Assembly: GCA_950295325.1 (NCBI GenBank)
Contig: OX485809.1
Span: 6,198,001-6,262,000, forward strand
DNA: 64,000 nucleotides
Direction: 5' to 3'
Source of the DNA: Polytrichum commune
Taxonomy: Eukaryota > Streptophyta > Polytrichopsida > Polytrichales > Polytrichaceae
Shown: piece by piece, positions 10,061 to 22,539 of the stretch
Layout: each line of letters begins with the position of its first letter
How positions within the stretch are numbered: position 1 is the stretch's first letter
The notes under the pieces: generated by a model
What the model saw: only the letters and a program-made list of their open reading frames with translations
Databases searched by the model: none
What the model was told of the DNA's origin: nothing
Program-made: the position numbers and the translations under genes

Positions 10061-12097
10061 CCCTTACATGTGACACTACACTCTTTCTCCTCTTTAGTGT
10101 GGGCTTCATTGTTTTGAGCTTTTTTCTTCTTCTTAATTTAGTTTGGTTGATTTGATATATTGCACGTTAAACGCCACAATATTCTACAAAATGGAGATTC
10201 TAGGGTAGTGTACAAGAGAATATATTCCACACTCTACTAAGGGTTCGAACTTACATTATATCATCTGCAATTCAAATCGCAATGTCCATGTCTAACATTT
10301 GTGGCATGAAGGTGTGACAAGCATTTTGAATATTTTGGAAGAAATTGTCCACTTTGAGAGTGTTTGCAGTGGCATGTGTTGTGACGCATGCAAACTTTTA
10401 GTAAGACATAAAGATTTTGTTGATCAAAATAGCCCACCATGCATAACATTATTGAGCCATGTGGTATGGTTCCATGACCTTGGAAAATGTCGCTTATATT
10501 TCACGGTCCTTTTGAACAAAGGTTGGGAATATTCACTTATTATTCATACATTTGGGTTCAGCTTGGAAATTTAGGTGGAGTTATACTCCCAACACTATGC
10601 ACAATAATTATTGTTCATCTATGGAATATTCCCATGGTATATTGTTCATCCCGATCTTGATCCCTATAATTATTTTTAATAGCATAACTATCACCGAAAA
10701 TGCCAACACTATTCACAATAATCTTACTATTCACTATTTATTATTCATATAATAGTCGGTTTCTTCTTATTTTCTAAGTTTCTTTCTAGGAAGGTAAGAT
10801 AGTGGAGGCTAAATATATAATGGAGAACAACCATGCAATTGAATTATGTTATGTAAATTGTTAGCACTTTACTAAGTACCCACCCCAAAGAAAAGACAAA
10901 GTGTAGTGTGGGTACTCCCAACTCCATGTATAAGGTAGAGGGTGCTTAAACCAACACTTTAAGCTATTGCACATACATATGGCTATGTGGTTGATATATA
11001 TATATATATATAAGCCTTTGGGCTAAACATAGATATAAAGAAGAAGAAAAGATCTCAATTGAATATTTATGAATATTCAAAGTCAAAACCACTAGCTTCC
11101 TTAAGCTAAGCCCTAGGCCTGGTGTATGACCTTGCATATAATAAGGACCCCCACCTTCATTGCCAAGAACCAACATGACATAGATGGGTACTAGACCTAA
11201 GCTAGATTGAAGCCCAACATGGCCCCCTCCATGATCCCACCCGGTTCGGTTGTAGAATTGTCCCCTTGAATCACCCCCCCCCCCACTGCAAACATTAAAT
11301 AAAATGGCTAGAATAGGCATTGACAAGCCACCCTAACCCAGGCCGAGATATAGTGGAGTCTGGTAGGCGGTGGGGCCACTAATGGCACCTAAACATGTCA
11401 CTATGTGGACCCGGGCAATCCTTTTCCATGGGGATCAGTTCAAGGTAGTAGTTTGGGAGGCGTTTATAGGTGTTGCTTTTGGGTGGGGTGTTGGTTTTAG
11501 CACCCTCTACCTTATATGACATTGGATCGGATTGGGGATTGCCTAATTCACTTTGCAATTGTCAGTGACAAAGATCACCGTTTGAGTATCAGTTGCAAAG
11601 TTATTAAACGCAAAGCTAGAATGCATAGTTATAAGAGGACAAAATGAAGACCTTTTCTCTCTCTTTAAATTACCACATAGACTTGTCTAATTGTGCTAAT
11701 GATTTAACATAAATTGGCTAATATATTTTTGAGCGCATACTTAGTCCAATCTCATCGTAACACATGTTCTTTTGGTATCGGTTCTTGATTACAATTCTTG
11801 CCATATATTAGAAGATTAGAATGTATGTGGGCTTTTTATAAGAAATCTCTTCTTAATCCGATGCTTATATGTGAATGGTATACAACAAAACTTGTAGTTA
11901 AGGAATGTGTCCTAGTTTTGACAGTTCCCCTTCTTGTGCCTGTTGGCATGAAAAGTTATCCAACTATGTTAGGTTGGTTCTAAGAGTGGTTTGCCAACAT
12001 GTTGTTGATTTGTTCCAGTTAATTCGTCCCAAAACTTATACAGAGCATTTTTATGTTGGACTCCCTAACATAGGTTCCATAGCTCCAAAGCCATCAC
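10061..12097. other. Gene-free stretch with simple repeats
   Basis: No gene recognised. It contains a (TA)n run at 10994-11012, a C run at about 11274-11284, and a degenerate 'ttattcat / attcacaata' region at 10540-10750. Sequence at about 11705-11960 is loosely related to dispersed family D. Confidence 0.35.
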
Positions 12098-12100
12098 TTA

Positions 12101-13174
12101 GGGGCGGTTTACACTATAGACCATGAAGTTGGACCAGGGCTCTGCAAGGCAGCTGATTGGCTCTTGAAGTTGTCCCGGGACAACTTCGGTTTACACTAAG
12201 GAAAAAATGGCAGAGGGACCATGGAGGTCGAGGTCCCCAAAATATATATTTTAAGGCCTAATAAATGCACTGACATGGTCCAACGGGTTTTGGGGTGAGA
12301 GAGGCAAGAGAGGTGGTCTGGTAGGAAAAGGCAAGGGCCCATGTCAAAGAAATGCCATTTCAAGAATGTTTTAATGAATATACCTTTCATACACCTTCAT
12401 TAAATTATAGCCCATGAGACATACCAACACTCCCTTGCCCTACCCCTTAAACCGGCTTACACGTGTTTCATCAAACAACGCGGGACATCTAGAACTCAAG
12501 AATTCAAGTGCAGATTTGTTTTTTTGGCCCCAGCTGCAATGCTTGGAATTTTGGGGCGTGTAATATACCGTTGGAAAGGTCTCAAAAATACCTTTCCAAC
12601 GGTATATTACACGCCCCAAAATTTTAAAAATTACAGTTGCAAAACAAAAACAAAAACACGTAGTCGTTTAGTGACTGTAGATCAGGGTGGTCAAAAGAAG
12701 CGCAATGGGAAATCTTCTAACATTAATTATCAAAGAATTGAAATTTAGTGTTGAGCAAGGTTGGGTGGTAACAACATTAGACATAATCAAACAACTAAAT
12801 ATCCTATTTAGTGTAGTGACAACACAAGGTACATGTCACATGTACAAATTGAATCACTCATTTTTTTTTGTAAAAATTGTTGTGAGAAGATTTGCAAGCC
12901 ACATCTTCGACACATTTAACAAGAAGTGAAGATAGTTGAATCTCAAGAGATGAGAAGAGAATGATCAAACTTTAAGGCGAAAAGAAGAAAAAACTAAGCA
13001 CCTCCACTTTTTGGTGCATGGTCATTCTTCATGGTCCACATTCAGTTTACACCTAGTGAAGGGCCCATGAACCATGAAAACTAATATTTTAGTAACTCGG
13101 ACCATGGAAGTCGTCCCACACAAAATAGGCCTCTTACGTGGGACGACTTCATGGTCCATAGTGTAAACCGCTCC
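12101..13174. mobile_element. PIF/Harbinger-like MITE family B (1074 bp)
   Basis: Terminal inverted repeats: the left end reads GGGGCGGTTTACACTATAGACC, the right end on the opposite strand GGAGCGGTTTACACTATGGACC, and both continue into CATGAAG. A TTA triplet flanks each side (12098-12100 and 13175-13177), the target duplication size of the PIF/Harbinger superfamily. Further internal copies of the 'ggtccatag...gtttacact' theme occur near 12185 and 13020-13050. There is no transposase. A perfect hairpin lies inside at 12547-12623, listed separately. A partial copy of the same family is at 49607-49900. Confidence 0.75.
12547..12623. repeat. Perfect 34-bp inverted repeat (hairpin)
   Basis: The left arm 12547-12580 and right arm 12590-12623 are exact reverse complements over 34 bp, separated by a 9-nt loop. 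Arms begin AATTTTGGGGCGTGTAATAT. Transcribed from either strand, this would give a perfectly paired stem. It sits inside the family B MITE. Absence of any mismatch shows recent formation or ongoing correction. Confidence 0.92.
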
Positions 13175-14270
13175 TTACTAAACTTATATGGGTCCGTACA
13201 TACTACCTCAAATTTGCTAGCTAAAAATTTCGAGCGGGCATGCAAGTTGAAGGTGAGAATATTCCAAACTTCTTGTAGGTTCCTAATTTTGAACTAATAC
13301 GGTCGTCCGTGGTGTATCTTACTGTTCGGAGTTACATGTTCCTTTTTTTTACTATTAATGTACTTTCTTACCAAGTAAAGATGTTAATGTTCTATAGTGA
13401 TCAAACAACAAATTCGACCATAGTTGGTAAAAAATGAGATGCACAGAGGACAATTATAGCATTGCGTAATTTCAAATAGTAAGTCACACTAAATATCATA
13501 TTTAGTGTAGTTGAGTAGATTTTACTGATCCCCCTTACAACATGGTCATCGGAAATTCGGTGAAAGATATGTGCCACTCAAGTAAGTTGAACATGAAAAC
13601 ATCGGGAACCTCTTATAACTCGCATCTTTCTTTTATCAGTGCATTTGACACTAGATTTAACAACATGAACGATGAATTAGATTCATAAGATAAAAGTTGA
13701 GACAAATTGACCATTAGCCAATAGGGGAGTGGCACAAGTCCTAATCCAATTTGGTTTCTTAACACCTACACATGAGGTCATAGTAGAAAGTTGACCCCCT
13801 ATAGATTGGTTGTGTAATCTTTGATTTATAAAGCCCACGAGACTAAGTGGGGGTCTCTGACCCCGACTTACAAATTAACCTAGATTATAAAAGCACAAGG
13901 ACCCTACAACAACATTCAACGTGTTCACTCTCCTCTCCCCCCTCACCCTCCTCTATGCAGGTGTTGTGAACATTCACCCGTCCTAATTAATTAGCGTGGC
14001 ATCTACATAAACTTATCCATCGTGAATGATGGGGTTGTAATAAAAACAAGTACACCCTAAACTCCATAATATCAACCCCCATATTTTCACACACTCTCTA
14101 ATATCCCAAAACCCTAGGGAATGGATGTTTGTAGTTCAAATCTCACTCCTTATTGTCACATTTCTCTCCCTTATATCACAAAATTTGTCATTAATGCAAA
14201 CCACCAAAGAAGTAAACCCACACCCTCGCATTGGGCCATGTGTCAATATGTTGAGTGCCATCTTCTTCTT

Positions 14271-14301
<31 letters not shown>

Positions 14302-14555
14302 TGCCACTTGTTGAATGTTGGTGCATGCGTCCGCCACATTGCCCGGGAAAGCCAAGTGGAGTGGACCACACTAGCATAGGTGACATGAGAACGAATTCAA
14401 ATTGTCCTTACATCTCCTTTGTGTTATTCCATAATATCACATGCTACATGATTTATATAGTATCATGCATCTCTGTAATATCACATACACTTTGGTTGTC
14501 ACATATGTGATACTATGGAGTTTAGAGTGTACCCTACAAGATTGAGAGTCAATCC
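13175..14555. other. Intergenic, with dispersed repeat family E and a (TTC)n tract
   Basis: Sequence at about 13300-13560 ('ttaccaagtaaagatgt', 'aaaaaatgagatgcac', 'tatcatatttagtgta') is a diverged copy of the sequence at 16830-17660. A (TTC)n run spans 14261-14300 and creates long Leu/Phe ORFs on the plus strand and a poly-Lys ORF on the minus strand; these are artefacts of the microsatellite. No gene recognised. Confidence 0.5.
14261..14300 (+). repeat. (TTC)n microsatellite
   Basis: Pure TTC/CTT trinucleotide run of about 13 units. Confidence 0.95.
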
Positions 14556-14559
14556 ATTC

Positions 14560-15170
14560 TATTGAAATCCAACATATTAATTATGGGGACCCCGATGCCA
14601 TTTTCGGCCCCCATGCTACACCACATATGTGTTTGGCTAGGCCCTGCGCCTCCCACGCCTCCTTCACTGCACAGTCTTCCTGCCCGCACTTGGGTGGGAA
14701 CTCTTCCTCGTTGGGAACCAATGTGACAATACCCAGTCAAAATTACAAATATTCAAGTTGACATCACTTTCATTATTCCCAAGTTTATTGATGGAGTTCC
14801 TTCACATGCCAGAGGAACTTAATGGCTTAAGTGACCGGGTATTGTCACATTGGTTCCCAACAGGGAAAAGTTCCCACGCAGGTGCAGGCAGGATGACCGG
14901 ACAATAAAAGAGGCGTGGGAGGGGCGGGGCCCTAGCTGAAGACACATGTGATGGAGTTTATCGATGGAGTTCCTTCACATGCCAGAGGAACTTAATGGCT
15001 TAAGTGACCGGGTATTGTCACATTGGTTCCCAACAGGGAAAAGTTCCCACGCAGGTGCAGGCATGATGACCGGACAATAAAAGAGGCGTGGGAGGGGCGG
15101 GGCCCCAGCTGAAGACACATGTGATGCAGCATGGAGCCATTTCCGGAGCCAAATAGCCTCATAATAGTTG
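14560..15170. repeat. Foldback repeat with a duplicated right arm
   Basis: The left arm, about 14560-14745, is the reverse complement of a right-arm sequence present twice in tandem. The tandem unit is 173 bp: 14782-14954 and 14955-15127, nearly identical over their whole length. Shared blocks between arms include 'ggttcccaac', 'gtattgtcacattggttccc', 'gaggcgtgggaggg' and 'agcatgg'. Homology on the far side of the second unit extends to about 15170, suggesting the duplication happened inside an older inverted repeat. No ORF. Confidence 0.8.
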
Positions 15171-16930
15171 TCTTGTGACTATAAAAATAGTTTGTTGCAT
15201 TTTCACCTTGCTAGTGGATGAGTTTACGTAGACACCACGAATCCCCACCTGTCCTAATCCCACAAATCCCAAGTAAAATGTGCCCATATGTACGTACTAC
15301 AAATAGATTCACTGAATAGGTGTCATTCGGTCGAAGGCCGTTTAAGCCCTATATTTTATGTGTTGAAGTAGAAAAATATTTGGTATAGTATCTAGTAGTC
15401 CAAGCGGCTAAGTCCCCGCTCCCCCCCAAAAAAAATCGAATCCGAGACTTCAACATCTACTACTGACACAAATTGTGAGTGTACAAACAAATAGAAGTAC
15501 ACTAACTGTCATATTTTGTCACCGATTCTATTTATCTTGCTCATTACTAATCGTAAACCGCCCATGTAGTGTCATTAACACTAAATGTAAACCTAGCATT
15601 ATTTACCATTCCTTGTAAAGGGATTTGGGCATTATAGATTTATGATTGTATAATTAGTGCCGTTTATTAAGTGGCTTTCATCCAAATTTCAATCATCCAT
15701 GACAATGTTCGTAAACTACAATGATTATCCCAATTAGCGAGGGGGAGGGTTAACAGTGCGTGTGGGGAATTAGTGAAGGTGATACTAAAATTTCCTTACG
15801 CTATGAAATTAGTGCCACCAAAAGATCTAGGAAGTATTTGTTCATCTTGGCCCTATTCACTGAAAATACTATTCATTGAAACTACCGACATTGTTCATCC
15901 TAGCATGCACTAGTTTTCTTGAAAGGTATGGTAAATGAGCATTGAGCATGTAATCGTGACTTTAGTATCACTCAGTGAAAATCTTAACCCTTAAATTTTT
16001 GAGACTTGACAAATAGTGTGTGTTCAAAAATTAGTACCACACACTAATTAGGATAATTAACGCAATTCATAATAAGTGTTGTTAGAAAAGTTACCACGGT
16101 GACATCTAATAGACTAATACCATGTGACACTAAATGCACTATTTAGTGTCTTGGTGTGTTTTGACCCGGTGTAGCAAAATAGGCAAGCTACTACTATAAA
16201 TCCATGCTAAAATCTACTTGGTTACAAATGTAAGGAGTACTACCGGGGTAACTATGAGTAGTAACTACACTAGATGCTGTAACTGGTGGTACACAATTTC
16301 CTTGTACACACACTAATCAAAAGATTCAAAACCCTTGCCTCCGTGTTTGTATTCAAAGTTTTTGCATCCCACATCGTGATTCCTTTCATATTTGAGTATT
16401 TTATCTATCAACACGTTTAATACGAAATTCAAGCCATGTTAGATATGTTCTTTATTCACATTTATGGCACTACTACTTCTACTGCTGCTGCTACTACTAC
16501 TACTACTACTAATAATATATGGGGATGGTTAAATTGCCCACACAATGGTTCAAACAATCACAATCAATACGTAAGGCGTTAACCGAGTTTTGATTTGTCA
16601 TCCAAGTTGGCCAAGTTTATTAATTCTAGCATAAATTTGATAACTGGCTCCACTTCATGTGTGGCGATGAAAAAGTGAAATTTTATAGGTCATGAGAGGA
16701 TCGCATGACGCGTCTCAATGGTAGTTTAACAAACTATGCGGTTGATTTAACAATACCCTACAACATGACGTTCTTTACGACTTTCTACTCTGTTCATTTG
16801 TTAATCTTGATGAAATCGACAAGGATGTTACACTAAATATGATATTTTTGAGTGTCCCTCACTATTTGGAGTTACACTTGCTATATCTTGTAAAAATTTT
16901 ACCAAGTAAAGATGTAAACGTTGCTATATC
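15171..16930. other. Gene-free stretch with dispersed repeats and an ACT/CTG tract
   Basis: No gene found. Sequence at about 15770-15980 is the inverse of 25440-25575 (repeat family F). A mixed ACT/CTG trinucleotide tract lies at 16470-16516. A tRNA-like pol III box pair at 15396-15443 is listed separately. Confidence 0.45.
15396..15443 (+). repeat. tRNA-like A/B box pair (possible SINE head or tRNA relic)
   Basis: TAGTCCAAGCGG at 15396-15407 fits the pol III A-box pattern, and TCGAATCC at 15436-15443 fits the core of the B box at a fitting distance. A C/A homopolymer in the middle, and no closing acceptor stem that I can see, argue against a working tRNA gene. It may be the head of a degraded tRNA-derived SINE or a chance match. 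Confidence 0.3.
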
Positions 16931-16933
16931 TTA

Positions 16934-17534
16934 GGGCCACTTCACACACAAGGCTGAAGGCCCTTGACCATGGCAATGTAAGAGCTCTCATTGGTCGAAA
17001 AGGCGGAGACCGTCCAAGTTCACTTCACACTAGGAGGTGAAGGCCTAAAGGCCCAAAGAAAAGTTTGTGGATGAAAAGTCTACATGGAGTCCTACATGGC
17101 TAGTTGTGGATAAGGGTGCATGGTCTACCGGAATTTGCGTCAGACCCACCTCCAAGAGGTGGGCTTGACGCAAATTCTGGGAGACCATGACTTTTTTAAT
17201 ATTTTTCCAACAGGACAGATTTCAAGACAGATTGCATGGCAGATTCCAGGACAAATTCCAAGACATATTCCAGGACAGACAAACACCACCAAGTAGTTAT
17301 CTTAAATTAATAAACTTGGAGACATATTATATTAAACCAAATCCTCCCCTCTTTTTCCGCCAACAAAATATGCAATGGTCCCGCAACATGGTTCATTCTC
17401 ACTTCACACTATGCTTGAGGGCCAAAGACTACATAAAATGGCTTTCCCAACACCCATGGTACGGCCTTTGGATGAGAGTCAAGGGTCCTCACCATTACAA
17501 GGTCACGGCTCTTGGCTCATGTGTGAAGTGGCCC
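16934..17534. mobile_element. PIF/Harbinger-like MITE family G, copy 1
   Basis: Ends are inverted: GGGCCACTTCACACA on the left and TGTGAAGTGGCCC on the right. Both are flanked by TTA (16931-16933 and 17535-17537). Internal sequence near the left end ('ctctcattggtcgaaaagg') matches copies 2 and 3. The middle differs and contains a short minisatellite at about 17208-17282 based on 'attccaggacag'. The element is inserted in a family E repeat whose other copy at 13.3-13.5 kb lacks it, which supports the boundaries. The overlapping ORF at 17187-17540 is not credible as a gene. Confidence 0.8.
17208..17282 (+). repeat. Short minisatellite, about 12-bp period
   Basis: Degenerate tandem copies of 'acagattccagg' / 'acaaattccaag', roughly six units, inside MITE family G copy 1. 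Confidence 0.7.
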
Positions 17535-17537
17535 TTA

Positions 17538-19625
17538 TAATGTCCAAACCAACCGGTTTGACCTTTGTTGGCCAAAAAATGAGATGTACAAGTAAATAGT
17601 AATAGCATTGCGTGATTTGAAATAGAAAGTGACACTTTAATTAAAATATTTAGTGTGGTCCTTTACATGTACATATGGCATATCCATCACTAGTTATATA
17701 TACTTGATCAATCGGGTAAGTGAGGACAAACTTAGGTTTCATATTCAAACGCTAAAAAGACCTCGGGATTCTCATCTCGGCCCAAGGCCCGAGAATCTTA
17801 TGTGTGTCGTGCTACGGCCCATTGAGCGTGATCCCTTTGTTGAGGAATGTTATGAAGTAGGTCATCAAAAATTGTCCCCCTTCGCCTCCCCCTTTGATCA
17901 TGGGTGATGGGTTCACAAGGGGGGGACTACTTGGGGAGGGTTGTATATCACATGCAGCCGAGTGGTATTATTGTGTGGGGTATTTTGATGACCCGGGCTA
18001 AGTAAATGGACCATTCAATCACCTGGTTGTATGAATCGTGGTGTTGAAAGGGTCCTTGTTATTACTTCTTTCAACTTGTGAAGGGGTCTATGTTTTCAGC
18101 CCCTTGATTTGTTATAATAAACTTAAGTGAATTAGAAAGTGAAAGCCAAAGATTGAAGATGGAAATATTTTCAACATTTTGGGTGCCAGGACCAAGACTT
18201 CCTCAAACTCTACCGACATGCATCAAAGTTGCAATGTTTGTTTGCAAAAGAAACCCTAGAGCATCCCATGCACATAGAAACCCATGGTTGAGATTGACGA
18301 TGGGGTAAGATTTCATCCATCCGCTAGCATAAACCATGTAAAAGACCAACTTTCATCCATGCCTCAACTAACTGACATTCAAGTATATTTGGACAAATTG
18401 CTTGTCTGAATTTAATAAGGGATGTGCATTTGTGGGGACATAAAACATCAAAGGACAATAGCAAAAACAACACCACAACAACCACAACTTCGAACGTTTG
18501 TATTCCATGTTTGCCAACCACCATATTTGTGGAGTTTTGCTATCTAGCATATCTCATACTGATGGTTGAAAGTGTCCAAAAGACATGCATAAACCCAAAT
18601 ATGCTTAAATCCAAGTTAATTGCCACTATACATACCATACTTTAATCTCCACCCGAATCACTTATCCCACACATTATATTATACCTTTAAGAACCTAATT
18701 TGGATATGTTATATAAGTCCTTATATTCAGTGCAATCCGATATGACATATTTTATTGATCATATATTATTTCTAGAATTTTCAAAATTTAAGGTACAACT
18801 AATAAAATACACCATATCTTTGGTTGCACTATTCCACCTAATTTTTTTCTAAGTTACACAACCCCCCCTCCCCTCTTGGAGACGGATTTAATCTTATATT
18901 GCAAAATCTTTGAACAAGAATATAGACTTTGAGCCAAATAATCAACAAGATCCCATTAAAACTCTCATAGAATTGTGAGTTGTTAGGGTTTGGTGAAAAT
19001 TCTCCCATTCACTCTAGAAACCGGCTCAAATGGTCATTACTTTACACACCAATATAATTAATACTATTTTTTTTGTTTTGTTTTATGACAAGGGATGATG
19101 TGGGCCAGTGTGTATTTTTGACAAAGTTTTTGCAAGTTTTTGATATTTGACACGCAAAAACTTGCACCCAAAAAAAAACATGTTAATTGACACTCATAAT
19201 TTAGAATTTGACATGTAGTGTGACTTGTGAAAAAAAAAAACAAAAAAAACACACATGTCAATTGACACGTTAGAAATTGAAATGACACGTACTACTAGGC
19301 ATGTGACATTGAGTAACATTACAAAAGATAATGTAGATGTCAATTGACATTCATTTTTGTTTTTGAGAATTTCACGTGACACTTTAGATTTGAAGTTGAA
19401 TGTTCAAATGAAATTTGTCAAACATACACACTGATGTGGGCCTTTGGGGCACTCATGGATTTAGAGCATTGGCACATCATACACCTAATTAATATAAGTA
19501 GTGTATCTTTACAATGAAATCCTTGATGGAGTATAGTGCTTGGAAAATAACTTTATCTTTTTCTCTCTAATTTTTTATAAAAAAAAACTTGTTTTGGATT
19601 GAGATAATTTAATCCCCTTTGAGAC
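17538..19625. other. Gene-free stretch
   Basis: Begins with the remainder of family E (to about 17660). No gene recognised. At 19120-19400 short segments of the type 'caattgaca' and 'tgacacgt' recur six or so times in both orientations, giving Cys/Phe-rich chance ORFs on the minus strand. Confidence 0.35.
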
Positions 19626-19628
19626 TAA

Positions 19629-20123
19629 GGGCCACTTCACACATGAGCCAAGAGCCGTGACCACGAAATTGTGAGAGCCCAAAAGAAAGTGTCCAAAGGC
19701 AGTCCCAACACACCTCCAAAATCATGTAGTGTGGTCACAGACCCTCAAGTGTAGAGTGAAGTTATATGTGACCAGGCCGTCAACCACATGCTATTTCAAT
19801 GGCTTTCTATTCATGTGGGTCCTCACACATGATAAAATAGAATAAAACATCAGTTGTGAGCATTTGGAGTGCCACGGTCTCATGGTTTTGTGTTAGGCCT
19901 ACCTCCGGGATGTGGTTTTGAAAATAGACCAAGTGACCATGAAACATGATCCATTTGATGCCATGTAGGAATCCCTGTAGACTTTACATCCATCTTGCAT
20001 TCACATACTCCGTTGGTCCCTCAAGCGTAGTGTGAAGTAGCGAACTTGGACCAACTCCTCCACCAATGAGAGTGCTCGAAGGGTAATGGTCATTGGGTCG
20101 CAATCTCGTGTGTGAAGTGGCCC
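19629..20123 (+). mobile_element. PIF/Harbinger-like MITE family G, copy 2
   Basis: A 495-bp element with terminal GGGCCACTTCACACA on the left, TGTGAAGTGGCCC on the right, and TAA on both sides (19626-19628 and 20124-20126). No coding capacity. Its internal sequence, for example 'gtgtccaaaggca' followed by 'caacacacctcca', is present in copy 3 in reverse orientation. It lies directly against the left edge of a family C repeat. Confidence 0.85.
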
Positions 20124-20129
20124 TAAGGC

Positions 20130-20505
20130 GGAAGGGTCTTAAGTGGCTTGTATTTTTCACCGGACCTCTAGATTTGATTGGTATGTGGTTCAGTGAGGAT
20201 TAAAGAGCAAACATCGTAAAGACATATGTTAAATAGAGATTGGATTATGTCGTCAAATATTAATAACTACTTTACACATAATAATGAGCACGATTAAGAG
20301 AACCTATGTATATAGTTAAGAAATTACAAAAACATACATTTTCGATAATCATGACCAAATCACGAGAGGTCCGATTTTTAACATGGTTTTTGAATATGTT
20401 TCATCGTAGATTTGCTAGTAATGAACACAGATTTTGTTGTATAAATGTAATCCGGAGAAGTGTGAGAACATGAAAACAAATCAACTAACACTCACATATT
20501 TTATA
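20130..20505 (+). mobile_element. MITE family C, copy 3
   Basis: Contains the internal blocks of family C ('gattggtatgtggttcag', 'agagattggattatgtcgtc', 'ataatgagcacgattaagag'). The ends are eroded compared with the copy at 27393-27747. Confidence 0.5.
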
Positions 20506-21554
20506 CTTTGTCATTGGCACCTTGTTTTGGACCTAACCACATTACAATGCTGAAGTAGCGTTAACCCTCATTGGCCTAAGTGTCGTCAACAAAATACTCG
20601 AAATGTGGGGCTTGGCACTCTAGAAGATATTCTTCAACAAGAAGAATTGCAAGCAAAATTATTAAAATTGTTTATCACCTCTAAAAGCTCGATCATTAAA
20701 CTTCGTGATGGTGATTCTTTTATACCTCATGGAACGTCCACATAACGACAAATCTTTTTCGCATTTTGATCACTTCAAGATTGCATCATGCTTGCAAAAT
20801 TCCACCAATCTATATTATTTGTAATGCCATCCATTGACAACCTATGACTAAAGTTGGGATTATGATGCATTTTCACAATTTTTGTTCTATATCTATTATT
20901 GAAGGTCCAAACAAGTGTTTTTTAAAGAAATAAAACAAAGAAAATAACGTTGGTGTTATGTATCAGCATGAATTTGAGCTTGTTGACCTTGCATTGATAA
21001 TGCTATTCCTCCGTCTACGATGCCCACGCGTTGTTTGTATCTTTAACCATGCGTATCTAGATGTGTTCGTTTTACGATGCCTCACAACTATCTTTTGTAA
21101 TATTTCTCCAGAATTCCTTGAAACGTCATTTTATAACCCAATTAGTAATCTCTTTACTGCTCATTAGTGTCTTGGGAGATTTTTGGACATAAGGTGGATG
21201 TGCCCAATTCAATTGCTTATCTTAATCGGGCACCTATATTTGAGTGGTATGTGGTTAGTGTTGCTCCAAGAACGGACACCACAAAAACATGTCTTCAAAA
21301 GAGATTGCACTACGTGCCCAAAAACGTAGTGATCATTCTAGACTCAAACGTCAACATGTAATTCAGGGGAACCTATATGGCCATTTAATGAGCATGTGAA
21401 CCCTCACATTGATATCAGATAAGATAATCATATGAGCTCCGAATATAATGAAGAAAGTGACTATGGTCTTAGTTTGGATTTGCTAACGATCTCGTACTAA
21501 TCGCATGTTTTGTGTTTTCAAGGAAGTGGGCTAGTTGAAAAATGTAGCGGATTA
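20506..21554. other. Gene-free stretch
   Basis: No gene recognised. About 21200-21360 is loosely related to family C ('tatgtggttagtgttgc', 'aaagagattgcactacgt'). The two ORFs at 20958-21361 show no domain. Confidence 0.35.
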
Positions 21555-21785
21555 AGACACGTCTACCTTAATCGGTCAAGGTCCTAGTGTTTCCAAGGCC
21601 AATTGGTTACATGTTGTGATCTTTCGGTTTTAATTTATTAACTTTAGGTATGTTATGTAGATTCCTAAAAAATGATCGGTAAATTTTCCTGAAGTCGTGC
21701 TGAACTTCAACTGGTTATTTCTCAAACTCAACCGGTTCATCTGTACCTATTGGTTGATTCTCCCCATTCATTGCCCATCGTTTTT
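21555..21785 (+). repeat. Dispersed repeat family A, copy
   Basis: Same block order as the copies at 4.2-4.7 kb: 'cggtcaaggtcc', 'catgttgtgat', 'gatcggtaaattttcctgaa', 'caactggttatttctcaaac', 'tccccattcattgc'. Its 'ggttatttctcaaactcaac' segment is the probable source unit of the 3.56 kb minisatellite. Confidence 0.65.
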
Positions 21786-21801
21786 TTAAAGGGTTAACTA
21801 A

Positions 21802-22304
21802 GGGCCATTTCATACACAAGACTGAGAGCCCGTGACCATTGGACTTCAAGCACTCTCATTGGTGGAAAAGGTGGAGCTGGTCCAAGTTCGCTTCACACTA
21901 CGCTTGAGGGACCACCGGAGTATGTGACTGCAAGATGGATGTAAAGTCTACATGGATTCCTACATAGCATCGAATGGATCATGTTTCATGGTCACTTGGA
22001 CTATTTTCAAAAACCACTTCTTGGAGGTAGGCCTAACACAAAACCACTGGGAGACCATGGCACTCCAAACGCTCACAACCGTTGATTTATTTTATTTTAT
22101 CATGTGTGAGGACCCCCATGAATAGAAATTCATTGAAATAGCATTTGGTTGACGGCCTGGTCACATATGACTTCACACTACGCTCGAGGGCCCGTGACCA
22201 CACTACATGATTATGGAGGTGTGTTGGGAATGGCCTTTGGACACTTCCTTTCGGGCTCCCACAATTCCATGGTCACGGCTCTTGGCTCGTGTGTGAAGTG
22301 GCCC
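21802..22304 (-). mobile_element. PIF/Harbinger-like MITE family G, copy 3
   Basis: A 503-bp element with TAA on both sides (21799-21801 and 22305-22307). The left end has two changes against the consensus (GGGCCATTTCATACA) and the right end reads TGTGAAGTGGCCC. It lies in reverse orientation to copy 2, 1.7 kb away, so the pair could fold together. Confidence 0.85.
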
Positions 22305-22539
22305 TAAGCATCTACATCCATGATATTCCACCTTAAGTTAGTTGGATTTTCTAAAAGTGCTAAGACCTTTATGGACCTTGGCATGCTAACACCCTATACT
22401 TGAAAATTCGAAAAGGCAACATGTGGAACTAGAATTTCCCATCGATCAATTTCAAAATCACTAAGTACACAATTTGAAATTTGTGGAATAATCTGCCATT
22501 GAACTACACACCTTCAAGCTGAGATCTATTAAGGTAGAG

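Noticed and set aside
14121-14510. A 129-residue plus-strand protein with a poly-Leu stretch
   Set aside because: The openness comes from the (TTC)n tract, which keeps all frames open; the opposite strand gives poly-Lys in the same place.
15388-15450. A tRNA gene
   Set aside because: The A- and B-box-like motifs are there, but the anticodon region is a C/A homopolymer and no acceptor stem pairs.
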